Positions 51,708-64,000 of a stretch of DNA of 64,000 bases are shown here, piece after piece. The notes under the pieces are model-generated. The model made no database searches. It worked only from the letters and a program-made list of their open reading frames with translations, and was not told the DNA's origin. Positions within the stretch are counted from its first letter, which is position 1. Each line of letters starts with the position of its first letter. The DNA comes from Diploscapter coronatus (taxonomy: Eukaryota > Nematoda > Chromadorea > Rhabditida > Rhabditidae): positions 76,771,249-76,835,248 of the forward strand of contig OZ038423.1 of assembly GCA_964036155.1 (NCBI GenBank). Direction: 5' to 3'. The translations under genes and the position numbers were made by a program.

Positions 51708-52807
51708 ATGCACTCGATCTACTCCCGTGCAAATGCGCTCTTCGCTTTTACGCTGGTGAGTAAAATCCAATGAGAAATGAAAAAAAAGCTGGTAAAATTT
51801 GAGTGGGTTCTCGCAGCAGTGACCGCGGCCTGTTTCCTGTCGACTGCATTCACTGACTACAACAATTCCAACGTCGAAATCGCATTCAAGGATTCCAAAG
51901 TGTTAGTGGTTTCTTTTTTCCAGAGAAATATTTCCCTTTTCTATTAGTTTGCTTGATAATTGATTCAGTTCTTTTCAATTACAATAGCTTTTTTTCAAGA
52001 ATGCATCTTCCAAACTCGAAAATGAAGGAATTTCATTTTTCAGTCGTTCTGTGGTGGACTACGCGAACAGCGATGAGAAGTCCGATCTGGGTCTGTTGGA
52101 TTTCTCGATCAAGGCCGACTTCACGAACATGTTCAACTGGAATGTCAAGCAGCTATTCCTCTATCTCGTCGCCGAATACACCACCAAGGAAAACGTAAGC
52201 TTGTACCCAGAAGTTTAATTTCTTCATCAACTCAAGAGAAGTCGATTTTGTACTGTAGACAATTTACTCTTCATATGTTTTTTTCTAACCAGATTTGCAA
52301 ATTTTGAAAAAGTTTACACCTGAACCCCAAAAATGATACCCCATCCGCGAGTTCTGGTCTTTATTTGAAAGTTTGTTTCCAACTTAAATGCTTCCTAAAT
52401 CTTATTTTCCCTATAAAGTTTTATTTTTATGACCACTTTTCAGGTTGTGAATCAAGTGGTGTTGTGGGACAAAATCGTGCTGCGCAGCGAGCGAGTGCTG
52501 ATCGACGAGCGTCGTCTCAAACCCAAGTACTACTTCATGGACGACGGATCGCACCTGCTCAATCACCAGAATATCACTCTCGTTCTTAGGTATTGCTTTT
52601 TTCTTGTTTATTGTTATTCCGAAAATTTTATGACATTTTCAAAGACATTTCAACTTACATTATTTGAAGTCAAAAGAAAGTGATAGTTTCAAATTGTGTG
52701 ATTCCAGATACAACGTGATTCCGAACTCGGGCTATCTGCGTCTGTCGCAGGCGAGCGGTCAGATTGCCGTCCAATTTCCAGGCACCTACACAACTGCCAG
52801 AAGCTAG
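51708..52807 (+). CDS. SPCS3: Signal peptidase complex subunit 3 (SPC22/23)
   Basis: Five exons from ATG 51708 to TAG 52805-52807. The start MHSIYSRANALFAFTL is the family signature (human MNTVLSRANSLFAFSL). It forms a single signal-anchor membrane segment completed by the next exon (TVTAACFLSTAFTDYN). The luminal part shows FTNMFNWNVKQLFLYLVAEY, NQVVLWDKIVLR, KYYFMDDGSHLLNHQNITLV and VQFPGTYTTARS. SPCS3 is a non-catalytic, essential subunit of the ER signal peptidase complex. The first intron uses the donor GTGA/gtaaaa; the stronger-looking CTG/gtgagt four bases earlier would break frame. An acceptor-like aatttgcag lies 17 bases before the ATG. Confidence 0.95.
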
Positions 52808-53281
52808 ATATCCGAACATTCAAACCCTACCCTAAACATCAACACAACCTCATAAAGTTCACGACCCCTCACTTTGAGGTAAACAATTTGATCTTAGTGT
52901 AGTGGCTATGAGATGGGATCGCTATTTTATGAAAACCCCAAAACCATATCTCAGAAAAGTTCATTTTATTTTGTTTTCTAATTATTTTTTATTTATTATC
53001 TTCAACGCATTCTCGGGTTCATGGTCTGTTATTGATTTTTCTTTTGCTTGTTGGTTTTTTCTCCATTTCAAATATTCTTTCTTTTCACTCGGAAAATGGT
53101 AACTTGTGATAATAATTCAAGGGATTTTTCTTTCTAAAATACTTATTTTATTTCAAATAGGAAGCGAAACTAGTTCGTGGAATGAGATCGAGTATTTTCC
53201 TGAATTCCAAAGCAATTTTGTTAGTAATTTTACAGTCAAAATTAAATAGTAATGAATAAAATTATTTAATGGTTAACACAG
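52808..53281. other. Convergent gap SPCS3 / lipid phosphatase
   Basis: 0.47 kb of AT-rich DNA between the 3' ends of two convergent genes. Nothing else was recognised. Confidence 0.5.
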
Positions 53282-54917
53282 TTATGCCTCAAGTAAATCT
53301 AAACTAATTCGAGGTTTTTGTAGTAGCTTCTTCGATTCCTGCGTTTCGGGATACCGATATTTTAAGGCTCGGAAATCGTAGAGAATGAAGAAAATCTAAA
53401 CAAACTAAATAATGCATCAAAGTTCAGTCGCTAATTCTCCATGATTACTGATATCTAAAAGGGCATGAATATGCAAACATGACTAACCATGCCAAGTGCA
53501 AGTGTTATGCCTAATAAGCCACCGCCTGCTACATCCACGTATCTAAATAATGGAAAATATTATATTTCAGATAGTGTATCATCCAAAAAAATTTTAGACT
53601 CGAAAATTCTGACCTTACTGGCATATAAAATATGCTATGAGAAGGGTTACTTTTTCATATCATTTTGCATGCCAGTATGCCATATATATTTCAAGTGAAT
53701 CCTTCCAATCAGACTTTATAAAGTGTTCAAGCAATTAACCTATGTTTGTAATCCCTAACTCTCGATAGACAAACGAACATAGCGTAGATGAATATGGCAA
53801 ATTGTAAAAAGGCCTTGAAGACGGTAGGTAGCCTGAAGCGACGATGGAGGTAATACTGAAGTTGCATTATTCGCTTTTCTAGCAGATACACAAGACGTAC
53901 AATTGCAAACGTAGCGAAGAATAGAGAATGAGCCGAGTGGCCAGAGGGAAATGACCAATGCAGATCGGGACGTGATTCCCCGGTGCATTGGAAATTCTCT
54001 ATCATCGCATTTGATCCTGAATCTTATATTCAGGATTAAATTCGTCGCTTTTCATTTAGTTTAATTTTTACCTAACGGACACAGCTTTTCGAGTTCTCCA
54101 GGCTGACAAATCGCAATGAAATTCGGCCTCAATCGACTCGAAGTTCGTTTCAGAATAACCAGTGCTAGTGAAGTTGATTGAACTCCACAAATATCAAGAA
54201 CTAAATTCGTAAAAAATATCTTCATGCTGAAAAGTTGATTAGAAACCAAAAATGAAGGTGATCCGTAATATCGTCATAAAAATTTTCGTCGTCCTTTCAT
54301 AATCAATCGATCTTCTTGATGAAGACTTCAAATCAATTGTTATTTCACTAATTATAACCTAAAATCACGATTATTTGCTAGTAATTAAAGCAAGTATCCT
54401 ACGATCAGTAGAATAGTAGTATAGTTAACAAGATGCATCATTTCACTTTCAATAGTATTAGGTCTCTCCGGATAACGAATTTCATCGTCATCACAGAAGA
54501 ATATCTACAATTAAGTTTTATCAAAAATTAGAAACAAAATCGAAACGGCAATTAATAAAGGTAGCGCCGAAAACATCTATAAAATGATCATTATATGAAT
54601 TTTCCGAGCTGAAAAGTTTGATATCCAGCATTCTATTACTAAATCCTTACTCTATAACTCATGGATAGACCGTTACTTTTTAATTAGCTTAAAATATCCA
54701 TGCTCGTTAAATTTTTGTGGTGTTACTTTTATTAATGAAAATACTACTTCTCAGTACTACGGTATTGCTTTTATGAATTGCCATGGAAATTTACCTGATC
54801 AACATATGGTAGTTGACTGGCAAAACAGTTCATAATAACCAAAACGATCAATGACAGAAAAGTTGCAAACAATCTGCGCAACTCAACAGCTAACAAGTGG
54901 CCATTAAATTCATTCAT
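53282..54917 (-). CDS. Lipid phosphate phosphatase (PAP2 / PLPP family)
   Basis: About six exons start at ATG 54917 (exon 1 54917-54795 is 41 codons). Membrane segment LFATFLSLIVLVIMNCFA is followed by the family motif FFCDDDEIRYPERPNTI (LPP consensus GFFCxDxSIxYP). The three phosphatase motifs are present: C1 KRTSSRLRP, C2 SFPSGHSAHS and C3 SRVRDYKH. Further membrane helices surround C2 and C3 (FKAFLQFAIFIYAMFVCL, VAGGGLLGITLAL). The protein ends SLDLLEA-TAA. These six-pass integral enzymes dephosphorylate phosphatidate, lysophosphatidate and sphingosine-1-phosphate on the luminal or outer side (wunen and PLPP1-3 relatives). Most vertebrate members are similar in size. An acceptor-like aattttag lies 9 bases before the ATG. 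Confidence 0.9.
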
Positions 54918-57900
54918 AATTAGGCCTAAAATTCTCAAAGAAAAAAACTCGAAAAACTTCAACTTGAAAATAACGGGAAATGAAAACAAAGAAAAATAGA
55001 TTCTGATAAGAAGAAACAAAGAAATCGAAAGAAAAGCTCGTGGAATTTGTGAATTCCAAGTGAGTAGAGCTTGGAAATTAAAAAAAGAATTGATAAGGCT
55101 GACGTGAAGCTTTTCTTCAAAAATCGAAAGAAGATGATTTACCGATATTCAACGCAAGTTTTAGTGTAATGAATGCAGAAAACCAATGGAATTCTTACCA
55201 GACATCGTAATGTAGCAAAATGATAGCCATTGGATATTTTTACAATTCTTTGGTATCTCGGGTTTCATTTCTTTATGCCTCCTAAATCGTTATAATCTCA
55301 TGTTCTGTTTCTTTGCATCTCTTCAGTTTATTAGCATTTGTTCATATCTCTCCTGTCCCACCCCTCTTCGATCTTCCAAATTTCAGTGCGCGATTTACGA
55401 ATTTCCCGCGCCAGACCCGGACTTTTCCATGCCAGATGCAAATTTTCGCCTGACATATTCGGCTCTTCTTATCAGCAAGTCTTCTTCTTCCACATGATAT
55501 TTTCTCGATTTCCGAGTCTTTATCGCCTCTTCTTTTCCGTTCTATTTCTTCATTTCAACTTCTTTGCTTTCGTATCACTAAACATTTGATCAATGCCTTT
55601 CAGTCTCGCAATCGCAGTCAGAGTCGATTCCGAATCAGTTCCAACTTCGCACAGACACAATCGTTTTTGTGCTTATCGTTCTCGAGTTATCACTAAACCA
55701 CTCGACAATTATGATCACAAGTCCGAATGGCACAAATCGAATATGAACGCGCGAAACAGTTAGGAGGTGGTGAACTTATAGAAGTACAGGTTGACTAAAA
55801 ATCAATTGAACTTTTATGTTTCTTTCTGCTGAATTTTCCATCCTTACACCACGAACACATGATAATATAAAAAATAGTAGCTCTTAAAATTTGTTTACAG
55901 TATAGGTTAAAGTCATAAATGATCGGCTCAGACTAGTCTGTTCTAATCGGAATCGGGATTGTTTTCAATCTTCACTTTCCCATCATCAAATGAGCAAAAG
56001 AGCATACAGAATGACACGACGCTGCAATGTGACTTGGCGAGTCGATTTCATAACAAATTATTGATTGATTATCAGGCAATATTCCGTAATTATCATTCCT
56101 GCCAATCAACTAATTAGACAAGTGTTGGGTGTCACAAAAATGGACTTTCCATTTTTATCCACGTTATCCCTAATCTCGATATCCGGTCAGACACGCAGAG
56201 TTCTCACTGTGAGATGTGGATCTAATTAGTCATGTCATTCACCGAGCTTTTGATCGAAAATGTATCATCTCTTATTTCCTCCTCTATCATAAACTATTGC
56301 CCTCTCATTTATTAGAGAAAGGTGTCAGGTATCTTTTCCATCGTCTTTCTAACTTTCCATATCTTTTTATCATAATTTTCCATCTTTTCGTCTTTTTAAA
56401 TGATTGCTATTTCGCACCACGTGACTCTGTTTCTCTAAATATCTCTCTTGTCTCCTCTCAAGTGATAGATTGATAATTGATAACAAAGGAGAGGGGAGGG
56501 ATAATTTCAGTATAAGTGCTGCTGGCTGGTGGCATGTTTCGGTCTTCCATGAGAGAAGACGGGCCATTTGCCAATAAACACGTGCCGTTTCTCAAGACAT
56601 TCTCACGAAAGATTGCCCTTCCCATTCTCATTCCTCTACATTTCTCATTCTCATTTTAAGTCTTGCTTGACTCTTGGTTCGTTTGATCTAAACTACCGTA
56701 ACATTTCTGAAATGAAGAAATTATTTGTTTTTTCCTGAAAATATCTACCTTTTAAAATTTTATCACGACTTGCCATTGCTTCTGCTTTATAGTTCCCATG
56801 ATTTTCCCAGACAAGGAAAAAGTACGATATAAATTCCGGTTTTCTTACAATTTCGGGAAAACCGCTAAAATTTCTTGCTTCTAACTTCTCCCAGTTGATA
56901 TCAGGAATGATAATATCGAGTTTCGCTTTCTAAATTAGTAAACAAGGCTTCATCTTTTCTCGGGGTGCTAAGCACTCGAGAACTTTTCTTATCACTAAAA
57001 TTTTATTTTCAAGTATTTGTTCTTTATTTTCATCGATTGATTTTTCTCGAATTTGGCGAGATGTTTTGAATCTGAACTCTAATTTTTTAGATATTGTTTT
57101 TATAAGCTGTTTACGATTCTTTATCACTGATCATTTCATTCTATAAGTGCCAAAGATGAGGTTTTTTTTCTGTCTATCGCTCATTTTTGGTTCAAGATCC
57201 GAGTGATATTTGAACTGATTTGGGTCGGTTTTTCATTAATCCAATTTTTGCAAGACTTATGACTGACCAATGGATGGTCTTGCACAAAATGCATTGATCT
57301 GCAGTCCTTATCGGTCACGTTTCGCCGTTCTAAAATTAGGCGCTCCGCTTTATAATTCTCACTTTGTGCAGAAAATTCTATAGATTTTCATATCATACTA
57401 CTTGAATACTACTGATTCGAAAGTTTACTATCTAGAAGCACGTAGATTAAATTTTCCCACCCCGCTGCTCAAAATGCTGTAAACTTGTATGTGTAGAATT
57501 TGATAAAAGATGGTCTTCATGAAGTGATCAAAGGTGCAGAAATCACAAGATCGTGTGGCATCAAGCTTCCACTATCTTTGTCGAAATTCTCGTCTTCATT
57601 AAATTTCATCCCTCAGTTTTGAAACCTCCTATTTCAAAATCTCCATTTCCGTGAATCAACAATATTTGCAATGTTTTGTACTCTGTACTGAAACTCAGCG
57701 TTTCTAATCGACTTATTTCTTGGCATTGCACATTCAGACTTCAATCTAGTCTAAATATCTCGAGCCTGGTTTGCAGCGGCATCTTTTATCATAGGAGTGG
57801 AGATTTTCGATGTTCTCTGACTCTGTGAATTTGTTGGCAGGCAGAAACAAGAAACGAAGGCTGATCGACCTCGGGACATTCCGAATTGCAAAATCACCCC

Positions 57901-59600
57901 ATTTTCCATCCGATCAGCAAACTTTTTGTACCGTTCCATTTAGAAATCTCAGAATTTAATAATTTTATGGCGTAATTCATCATATTTTGCAAATTTTGTG
58001 GAACATCTTTTCTGGATTGGATTGCCTAAAATGGAATCATTTTAATTTGCTTGTTTTTGTTTATCATTTATCAGTTAGTCATTGGCAGTTACCACGGCGT
58101 AGTGCAATCAATTTCATTGTCAATGAGAGTTGACAGTTCATTTCGCGTCACTTCTAGTTTTTGTTGATTTCGTTCTAGAAATTGTGGGGTAGTGACAATT
58201 CAATTTCCACTCAGATTCACAGAATTTAACCAACGGATAACTTCATCTTCAAATAGAATTGTGGAAGATTCTGGAGGTGTGATGCGATTAGAATGGGCAT
58301 TATCATGGTGCCAGACTAGACAGAAATTGGTAGGTAGCATGTTTTGCAAACAATAGGTCTTTCCATTCATCATCAAGTCAGTGACGCAGAGTAGTCATTC
58401 TCTTTGTTGAGTTAAGATTCTTGTTTCGAACACATGCACGTCTGTATTGTGTTCACTTTGTGACGAAAAATGCGAAAACGTTTTGGCATTAGAAATCACA
58501 TTCATGGGAAAAGTTGTTTCCGGTCATTTTGTTCTGGGATAGTGTTCCCCAAATTTGGTACCAAAATGATTCTCTAGACTTTAAAGAAATTAGATGAAAA
58601 CCATCTTGTATTTACCTTATTGGTTACGCTGTTTTTCAATAAGAATTTTGATTCCATTCCTACTTATCTTATTCATAGTTTCATTTAAAATTTTCTTATT
58701 TTTTTGTATCTAACAGGAAATTTATTTTTTACCTAAGCTCATGGGTTGCACTTCATTTCAAGCCATTATGTTGATAGGCAAAACTGTCGCGCGTGATTCG
58801 ACACATGCATTTGTCTGAAGGAAGGAACTGAAGACACTTCTGAACGATAAAAGATAATCTACTAATCGCCGTCAATCAATTCACGAGGCTTATTGACAGG
58901 GTATTCGGAAAAATCAATTCTCTCCCTTTCTGAAGAATAGGAGTTGAAAAACAGGCTGAAATATTCTACTCTTTCATTTTCTGTAACCTTTCTTCTCATG
59001 TCTGATATAATTATCACAATTCCACCTTCTTCAAAGCGATCGAAAAAATCATCGATTGGTGATAAATTTCTTCGTCTTTGAGGAGATTGCTATAATTAGC
59101 TGAGATTTCCTTCTATCCTATGAACTTTGAAATTTATTTATTGTTTTTTTTCATTCTTTAAAAGTTTTTCGCGAAATTTACCTGAACTATTCATTTTCTT
59201 TTGTAATTGCCAGAAGTCACTTCCTGCCATTATTCATCACCGTTTGCATCGTACGATTTACTTTGTCTGATCACCTGACCTCTCATTCTCTCCTCCTCTC
59301 CCCTTCTTTGTTTCTGTTTATTCATACTTCCTCTTCTTCTCTTACCTCTCTCCTTCCCACGTGCTCTCTCTCATTTTCATATTTGCATTCTTGACTTTTG
59401 ATCTCCTCATTCATTATGACACTTGTTTTTATTTGCCTAATTTCGAAACTCGCTTTATCGATCGACTTTTCGTGCTTATTTACTATCAGAGCGTTTTCCA
59501 GATTCCATTTTTAGTCTCGAAATTGGAGTTTCGCGCCATTTTTTCTTTATTTTTCAAATTCCTTGATTTTCAGGAATAAAAACAAGAAGAGAAGAGCTCT
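54918..59600. other. Large gene-poor stretch upstream of the ATGL gene
   Basis: 4.7 kb with no splice-consistent gene. T/C-rich plus-strand frames (55300-55590, 56216-56473, 59361-59579) are composition artefacts. A minus-strand frame at 57751-57939 (start ERYKKFADRMENGVILQFG) has higher GC and protein-like composition and might be an isolated exon, but no partner exons were found. A gattttcag acceptor at about 59564-59572 could trans-splice or end a long 5' UTR intron for the ATGL gene, so the stretch may contain distal promoter or UTR exons. Confidence 0.45.
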
Positions 59601-62600
59601 ATGTCACAGGTTTCGAACAGGCCGGACTTGATGAATTTGTCATTTTCCGGATGCGGCTTTCTGTGCGTCTACCACACGGGAGTCGCCGCCGCCATCAAGG
59701 TATTTTTCAAATGTATTTTTCTTTGACTGTTCAAGTAAAATATATTTCTTTGAAAGACTTTAATCGGCTATATCTCGATGAAGCTTCTTTCTAAAAATAG
59801 CATTTCGAAGGAGATATTTTGCGTTGTTTTGATCAATGATTCCCCTTCAGCCATTCTGGCAGTTGTTTTGGGGGCTAAAGTACGCGAATTTGAAGGTCGT
59901 TTTACAGGAGAATTGGGTTGAATTGGAGAAAAGTTCTCACGAATTACCTTCAGCACGTATTTGAGAAAGTCGAAGTAAGATCCGATGACCTTAATCTTTG
60001 GAAACAATACGCTGAAATGGGACATTTTGCAGGAATTAAAAATTCTTCTTCTTGAAAACTGAAATAAAATCGAATAAAACATTTTTAAAAAGTACAATTT
60101 GGAGGAATATGCTCCGCATCTGACGCAAAACCGAATCTCCGGAGCCTCAGCAGGCAGTATCATCGCTGCAGCGCTGCTCAACGGAATCTGCATTTCACAA
60201 ACTACCAGCACCATTCTCAAAGTCGTTACGCAGGTATATTTTATTTCATAATTCCATCATTTTCTATTTAACTATTTTTGCCCAATTTGATATTTTTGAA
60301 GAACATATTTTTAAATATAGCACTTTAAGATTATTTTATAAGAAAAGCTAACGCAGGATTTACTTGAAATTTTTGTACAGCCTTGGAGCAGAAATGGTGT
60401 TGATAAAGAGGAAAAAGTGATCGCTTCTCAAAAACCAGACTTTAATCATTTCAGGCGAATAAACGCACCCTCGGTCCGGTAAATCCCCAGTTCAACCTGC
60501 TCGAAATCGTCCGAGAAGAAGTCGAGAAAACACTGCCTCCAGACGCGTACAAAACCTGCACAAATCGTCTGTTCATCTCTTTGACTCGCTGGGCCGACAG
60601 GGAGAATGTGATCGTGTCCGAGTACTGCTCCAATGAGGACTTGGTTGATGTGGGTTTTAGAAGCAATTTTTTGAAAAGTAAAACGAACTGTTCACAAACT
60701 TTTCGTATGAGTTCGTAAATGCATTTATTTTTGTTGTTGAAAATAGATCTCGAACATAAATGAAGAAGAATATTTCGAGAAGAAAGTAAATATGGTCTTC
60801 AGGCAATAATGTGCAGCTGCTTTATTCCATTCTACTGCGGCTTCTCTCGGCCGAAGTATCGCGGTGTCGAGTACATGGATGGCGGGCTGTCGAACAACCA
60901 GCCCGTCTACGACAGACACACTGTCACAGTCAGTCCATTCTCGGGGGAAAGTGACATTTGTCCACCAGACTGGGACAGCGCGAGGTAGAGTTTATATTTA
61001 TTCTGGAAATTCACTTCTTATTAATTTCAAATTTCACTTCTTTTATCTTATCAAAACTGCGTTTTTTCGTCTAAACTTGGAGAAACCCTTGATATTTTCA
61101 GTATGTTCGGTCTGTATTTCCATCGCACTTCAGTTCGCCTGACCACGAGGAACATGTTCCGATTGATGGCTTGTTTCCTGCCCCGCAATGCTGAGGACTG
61201 CGCTAAAATGTGTCTTCAGGGGTTCGAAGATGCTTTGCGGTTCCTCACCAAAAATGGTAAATAGTTCAGTTGTCTAAAAGAATATTTTTTACACATGCAA
61301 TTTTTTCCACTCCAGGTCTTGCTCCCTGCATTCGATGTCTGACAATCCTGACGAACACCGAAGGAGCGGTGTGCCCTCGGAGCGATGCGGAACTCAACGG
61401 ATCAGGAAATGCACCAGGACCTTCGAAGAAACCAAGGAAACGAACGCCGAGTCAACGGTTATTTTTATCCATTTGGAAAGGGAACGAGAAAGAAAATTGC
61501 AGAACGAACTACGATTCTGACATGGAGACGTGCTGCGAGAGCGAACACGTCTACAATACGGGAGTGCATTCGGTCGTGCCGCCGCTTTTGATGAAGCGTG
61601 AGATTTTCTGAAAATACCCTAATTTTCATGTAAATGCTCGAAATGCTAACGATAATTCGGAACTGTTACAACTTGAAGAGATCGTATGCACAATGAAAGA
61701 GCGTTTTCTTACTCTCTCCTCACGTTAGGGAAACGGTCATTGCGTACCAAAGATTTTGGTGCGCAGTGACATACGCCCCTCACGCTGCACTCTACTCCCT
61801 TAGGTTGTGCTTTTTCAGACTAGTCATAAAATAAACATTGAAGATAAAGATTCTAAGAATAAATCGATTTGAAACTTTTAGCATTCACCGAGGCGATCGC
61901 AGCAGAACAATCGATGTTCGCGTACCTGTTCTCGTTTCGAATCATGAAACTCGCCAGAACCGCTTTCGGGTTGAGCGTTCTCCCCATCGATGTTGCTGTT
62001 CTCCTCGCTAAAAAGTTGGATTTTGATTCTTTCTGAAGAGAATAACTGGATTGCAGCATTTTGACTTGGCTTTCTGCTGTAGCTGCACCTCCTTGGCTCG
62101 TTCACAAATTCCAACAATTATCGCATTTCATCCTCAACGAAATTGGCACGCAGCAGAGTCGCTACACCAAGTAGGCATTTTATCTTATTTGTTTTTATAA
62201 CCTCTTTAAGTGCTAGTTGGGATATTACGTTCTCATCAGATTCTTTTATTTTTTATTTTTTTCTGAAAGAATCGAAATTTGCAGGTTCTCATGTCACATG
62301 TCAGTGATGGAATTCGACTCTGCCCAGCTCCAGAAATATGACGAAAAGGACTTCGAAATGATCGAAATGAGCGACGATGCAAAGCGAGAGCTGGAGATAA
62401 TCAAGGAGGTCGAAAGAAAGAAGAAAGGGGGAGTCGATTTGGTAATTGCATCTTCTCCTAAATAAAATAAGATCTTCCAATTTCAGCAGTGCAAAGACTC
62501 CGCTGCAAAGAGGAAACTGTCGAAGCACTCCTCATTCGACGATGCTTCCGCAAGAAAGTCAGATTCGCCTTCTGGATCGAAAACACCATCAACGTCTTCT

Positions 62601-64000
62601 GCAGTCGCTAAGGATTGGACTTACATGGCAAGAAAAGGGAATTTTTCAAAAAAGATTAATCTTATTTTATTTTCAGGACGACGTTGACTCACTGCAGCAC
62701 GTAATTAAATATTCTCAGCATCACGACGCCATGTACGAGTTCCACTACTACGATGAGAATAATAAGGTGCGGTAGTAGAATTAAAATCGTTTATAGAAAA
62801 TTCGTCATGTTTGTCATTATCTTATGCGCTATTTCATTGTCAAAATGTGTATATAAGCTTTCCAAAGTGTCAAAATCGACATAACTCGTTTGGTGAATGT
62901 TTTATCCAAACCGAAATCAATGCAATTTTAGCTTATTGCATAGTGCGAGTACGTTTCCCCGTCTAATTTCTATGATTTCAGCTGAAATCCTTCGAGCTCT
63001 TCAACATGGCCGATCCAACGAAACGGCACACCTGTCATTCGAGCATCGACTCGCCCAGGTGTGTTTCGGTAAGGATATCGTTGCTTTTCACGGAAGAAGA
63101 TTAATCTATTTGTAGACAGTTCTGGAAGAGTGCGAGCAACCCGAACCGCTAGGTTGTTCGATGCGAAGAATGGGAGCTCCATTTCATTTGTCCACTCAAT
63201 CACTGCCTGTTCCACTGCAGCAGCATTCGCTCAGATCGGTAAACAGGCTTTTCTGAAAATTAAACATTCGATCAGCTATTGCAACTGAATTGAAAAGTTA
63301 GAAATGATTATCAAGTGAACATGAAACCTGTTGAAACGTTTCGAATGAATAATTTATCTTTAAGATCCCTGCCTCCCCCGAGCCTTTAGTCGATTCAGTC
63401 GAAAGGACGTCGACTTCTCCTCCAGACGTGGATGAAGTCGATTCGGGTTTGTCGGGAATGGACGCACATCCGAGGACTTCCATATCGTCAAATTCATCCC
63501 ACAAATGGGACAGACAATCCACTTCTAATGCTTATGGGTAAATTCAAATTCATCTAGGGAGCTTATTTTTCTAATTATTGTATTTTTTCAGTCGCCGCGA
63601 TGCGTGTTGTTCCCCGGTGCGTCATCTCTCCTCTACAAACTCAAACTCGGTCCGTTCCTTGAATAGCGGGGCCACATCTTCGGCATCTACTTCAGGTAAA
63701 AAAGTTCGCTGATTTTTCAAGGTTTTATGTCGAATTTCAGGAACACTTGTTTCTTCTGGGTCTAGGAAGTCTCACGTTCAACGCAGACACACCATGGCCA
63801 CGAGCTTACCATTTAATCGGTAAGCTGAGTGAACAAACTGCTAGAAGTTCGATTATTTGAAAATATCTGAATGAAAGAAGAAAATTTAACTTGGTTGAGT
63901 TTTTTTTTCTCATATTTTTGCTGCATTCTTCTGAAAATTCTTCGACAGTTTTCTTTACTAGAATGTAAATTTTTAGAAAGCATTCCATCCTTCAACCCAC
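59601..64000 (+). CDS. PNPLA2: Adipose triglyceride lipase (patatin-like, PNPLA2/ATGL), 3' incomplete
   Basis: Starts at ATG 59601; about fourteen exons are visible and the gene runs past the right edge (last exon from 63977). The patatin domain has the oxyanion region [17 protein letters not shown], nucleophile motif GASAG (catalytic Ser, exon from about 60086), and catalytic DGG in [20 protein letters not shown], followed by [13 protein letters not shown], which is diagnostic for ATGL. A hydrophobic segment further on ([16 protein letters not shown], then [14 protein letters not shown]) probably binds lipid droplets. The C-terminal region is long, Ser-rich and charged, with RRHTM, a basophilic kinase consensus. 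ATGL removes the first fatty acid from triacylglycerol (C. elegans atgl-1). An intron at 62628-62676 begins with GC. The acidic Ser-rich tail is longer than in the human protein. Confidence 0.95.
62628..62676 (+). other. GC-AG intron in the ATGL gene
   Basis: The exon ends TGGACTTACATG before gcaaga, a textbook GC donor; the acceptor is ttttcag before GACGACGTTGAC. Reading through instead reaches TGA within the next exon. Joining gives [19 protein letters not shown]. Confidence 0.8.

Overview
The window is eukaryotic nuclear DNA, most probably from a nematode. Genes are small, compact and cut by many short introns (about 40-60 bp, a few of several kb). Introns end in a T-rich tract plus CAG or TAG. 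Many start codons sit a few bases after a splice-acceptor-like AG, as expected where spliced-leader trans-splicing is used. The best-recognised proteins (XBP1, CYLD, TBC1D10, cytohesin, ATGL/PNPLA2) are animal orthologues, and the XBP1 Ire1-site peptide resembles the nematode one. All gene models below were assembled by hand from reading frames and splice sites. Protein names rest on remembered family motifs, not on a database search.

Layout: 1-1,077 (-) 3' part-missing C2H2 zinc-finger gene; 1,494-2,405 (+) mitochondrial ribosomal protein L40; 3,127-5,389 (-) TBC1D10-type Rab GAP; 6,555-7,708 (+) ribosomal protein S15a; 8,748-21,718 (-) CYLD deubiquitinase with two >2-kb introns; 23,165-24,684 (-) XBP1, with a readable 23-nt Ire1 intron; 25,877-28,517 (-) ARG1-like DnaJ protein; 28,963-35,969 an AT-rich island bounded by inverted repeats, holding two tandem kelch genes (one with an F-box) and an HSP70 ATPase-domain-only gene, all (-); 36,558-37,471 (+) minimal secreted matrix metalloproteinase; 39,540-41,366 (+) calcipressin/RCAN; 43,321-45,639 (+) TMEM268-like membrane protein; 46,490-49,019 (+) cytohesin Arf GEF; 50,191-51,280 (+) isopentenyl-diphosphate isomerase; 51,708-52,807 (+) signal peptidase subunit 3; 53,282-54,917 (-) lipid phosphate phosphatase; 59,601 to the window end (+) ATGL/PNPLA2 lipase, 3' incomplete.

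Most of the window is housekeeping: translation (MRPL40, RPS15A), membrane traffic (TBC1D10, cytohesin), ER proteostasis (XBP1, SPCS3, a DnaJ), lipid metabolism (IDI1, PLPP, ATGL) and signalling (CYLD, RCAN). These do not form one pathway. The most notable signals are the XBP1 twin stem-loop with its two overlapping reading frames and an ACGT-rich promoter, an unusually high number of GC-AG introns, and the inverted-repeat-bounded F-box/kelch/HSP70 island. No tRNA, rRNA or CRISPR array was recognised.
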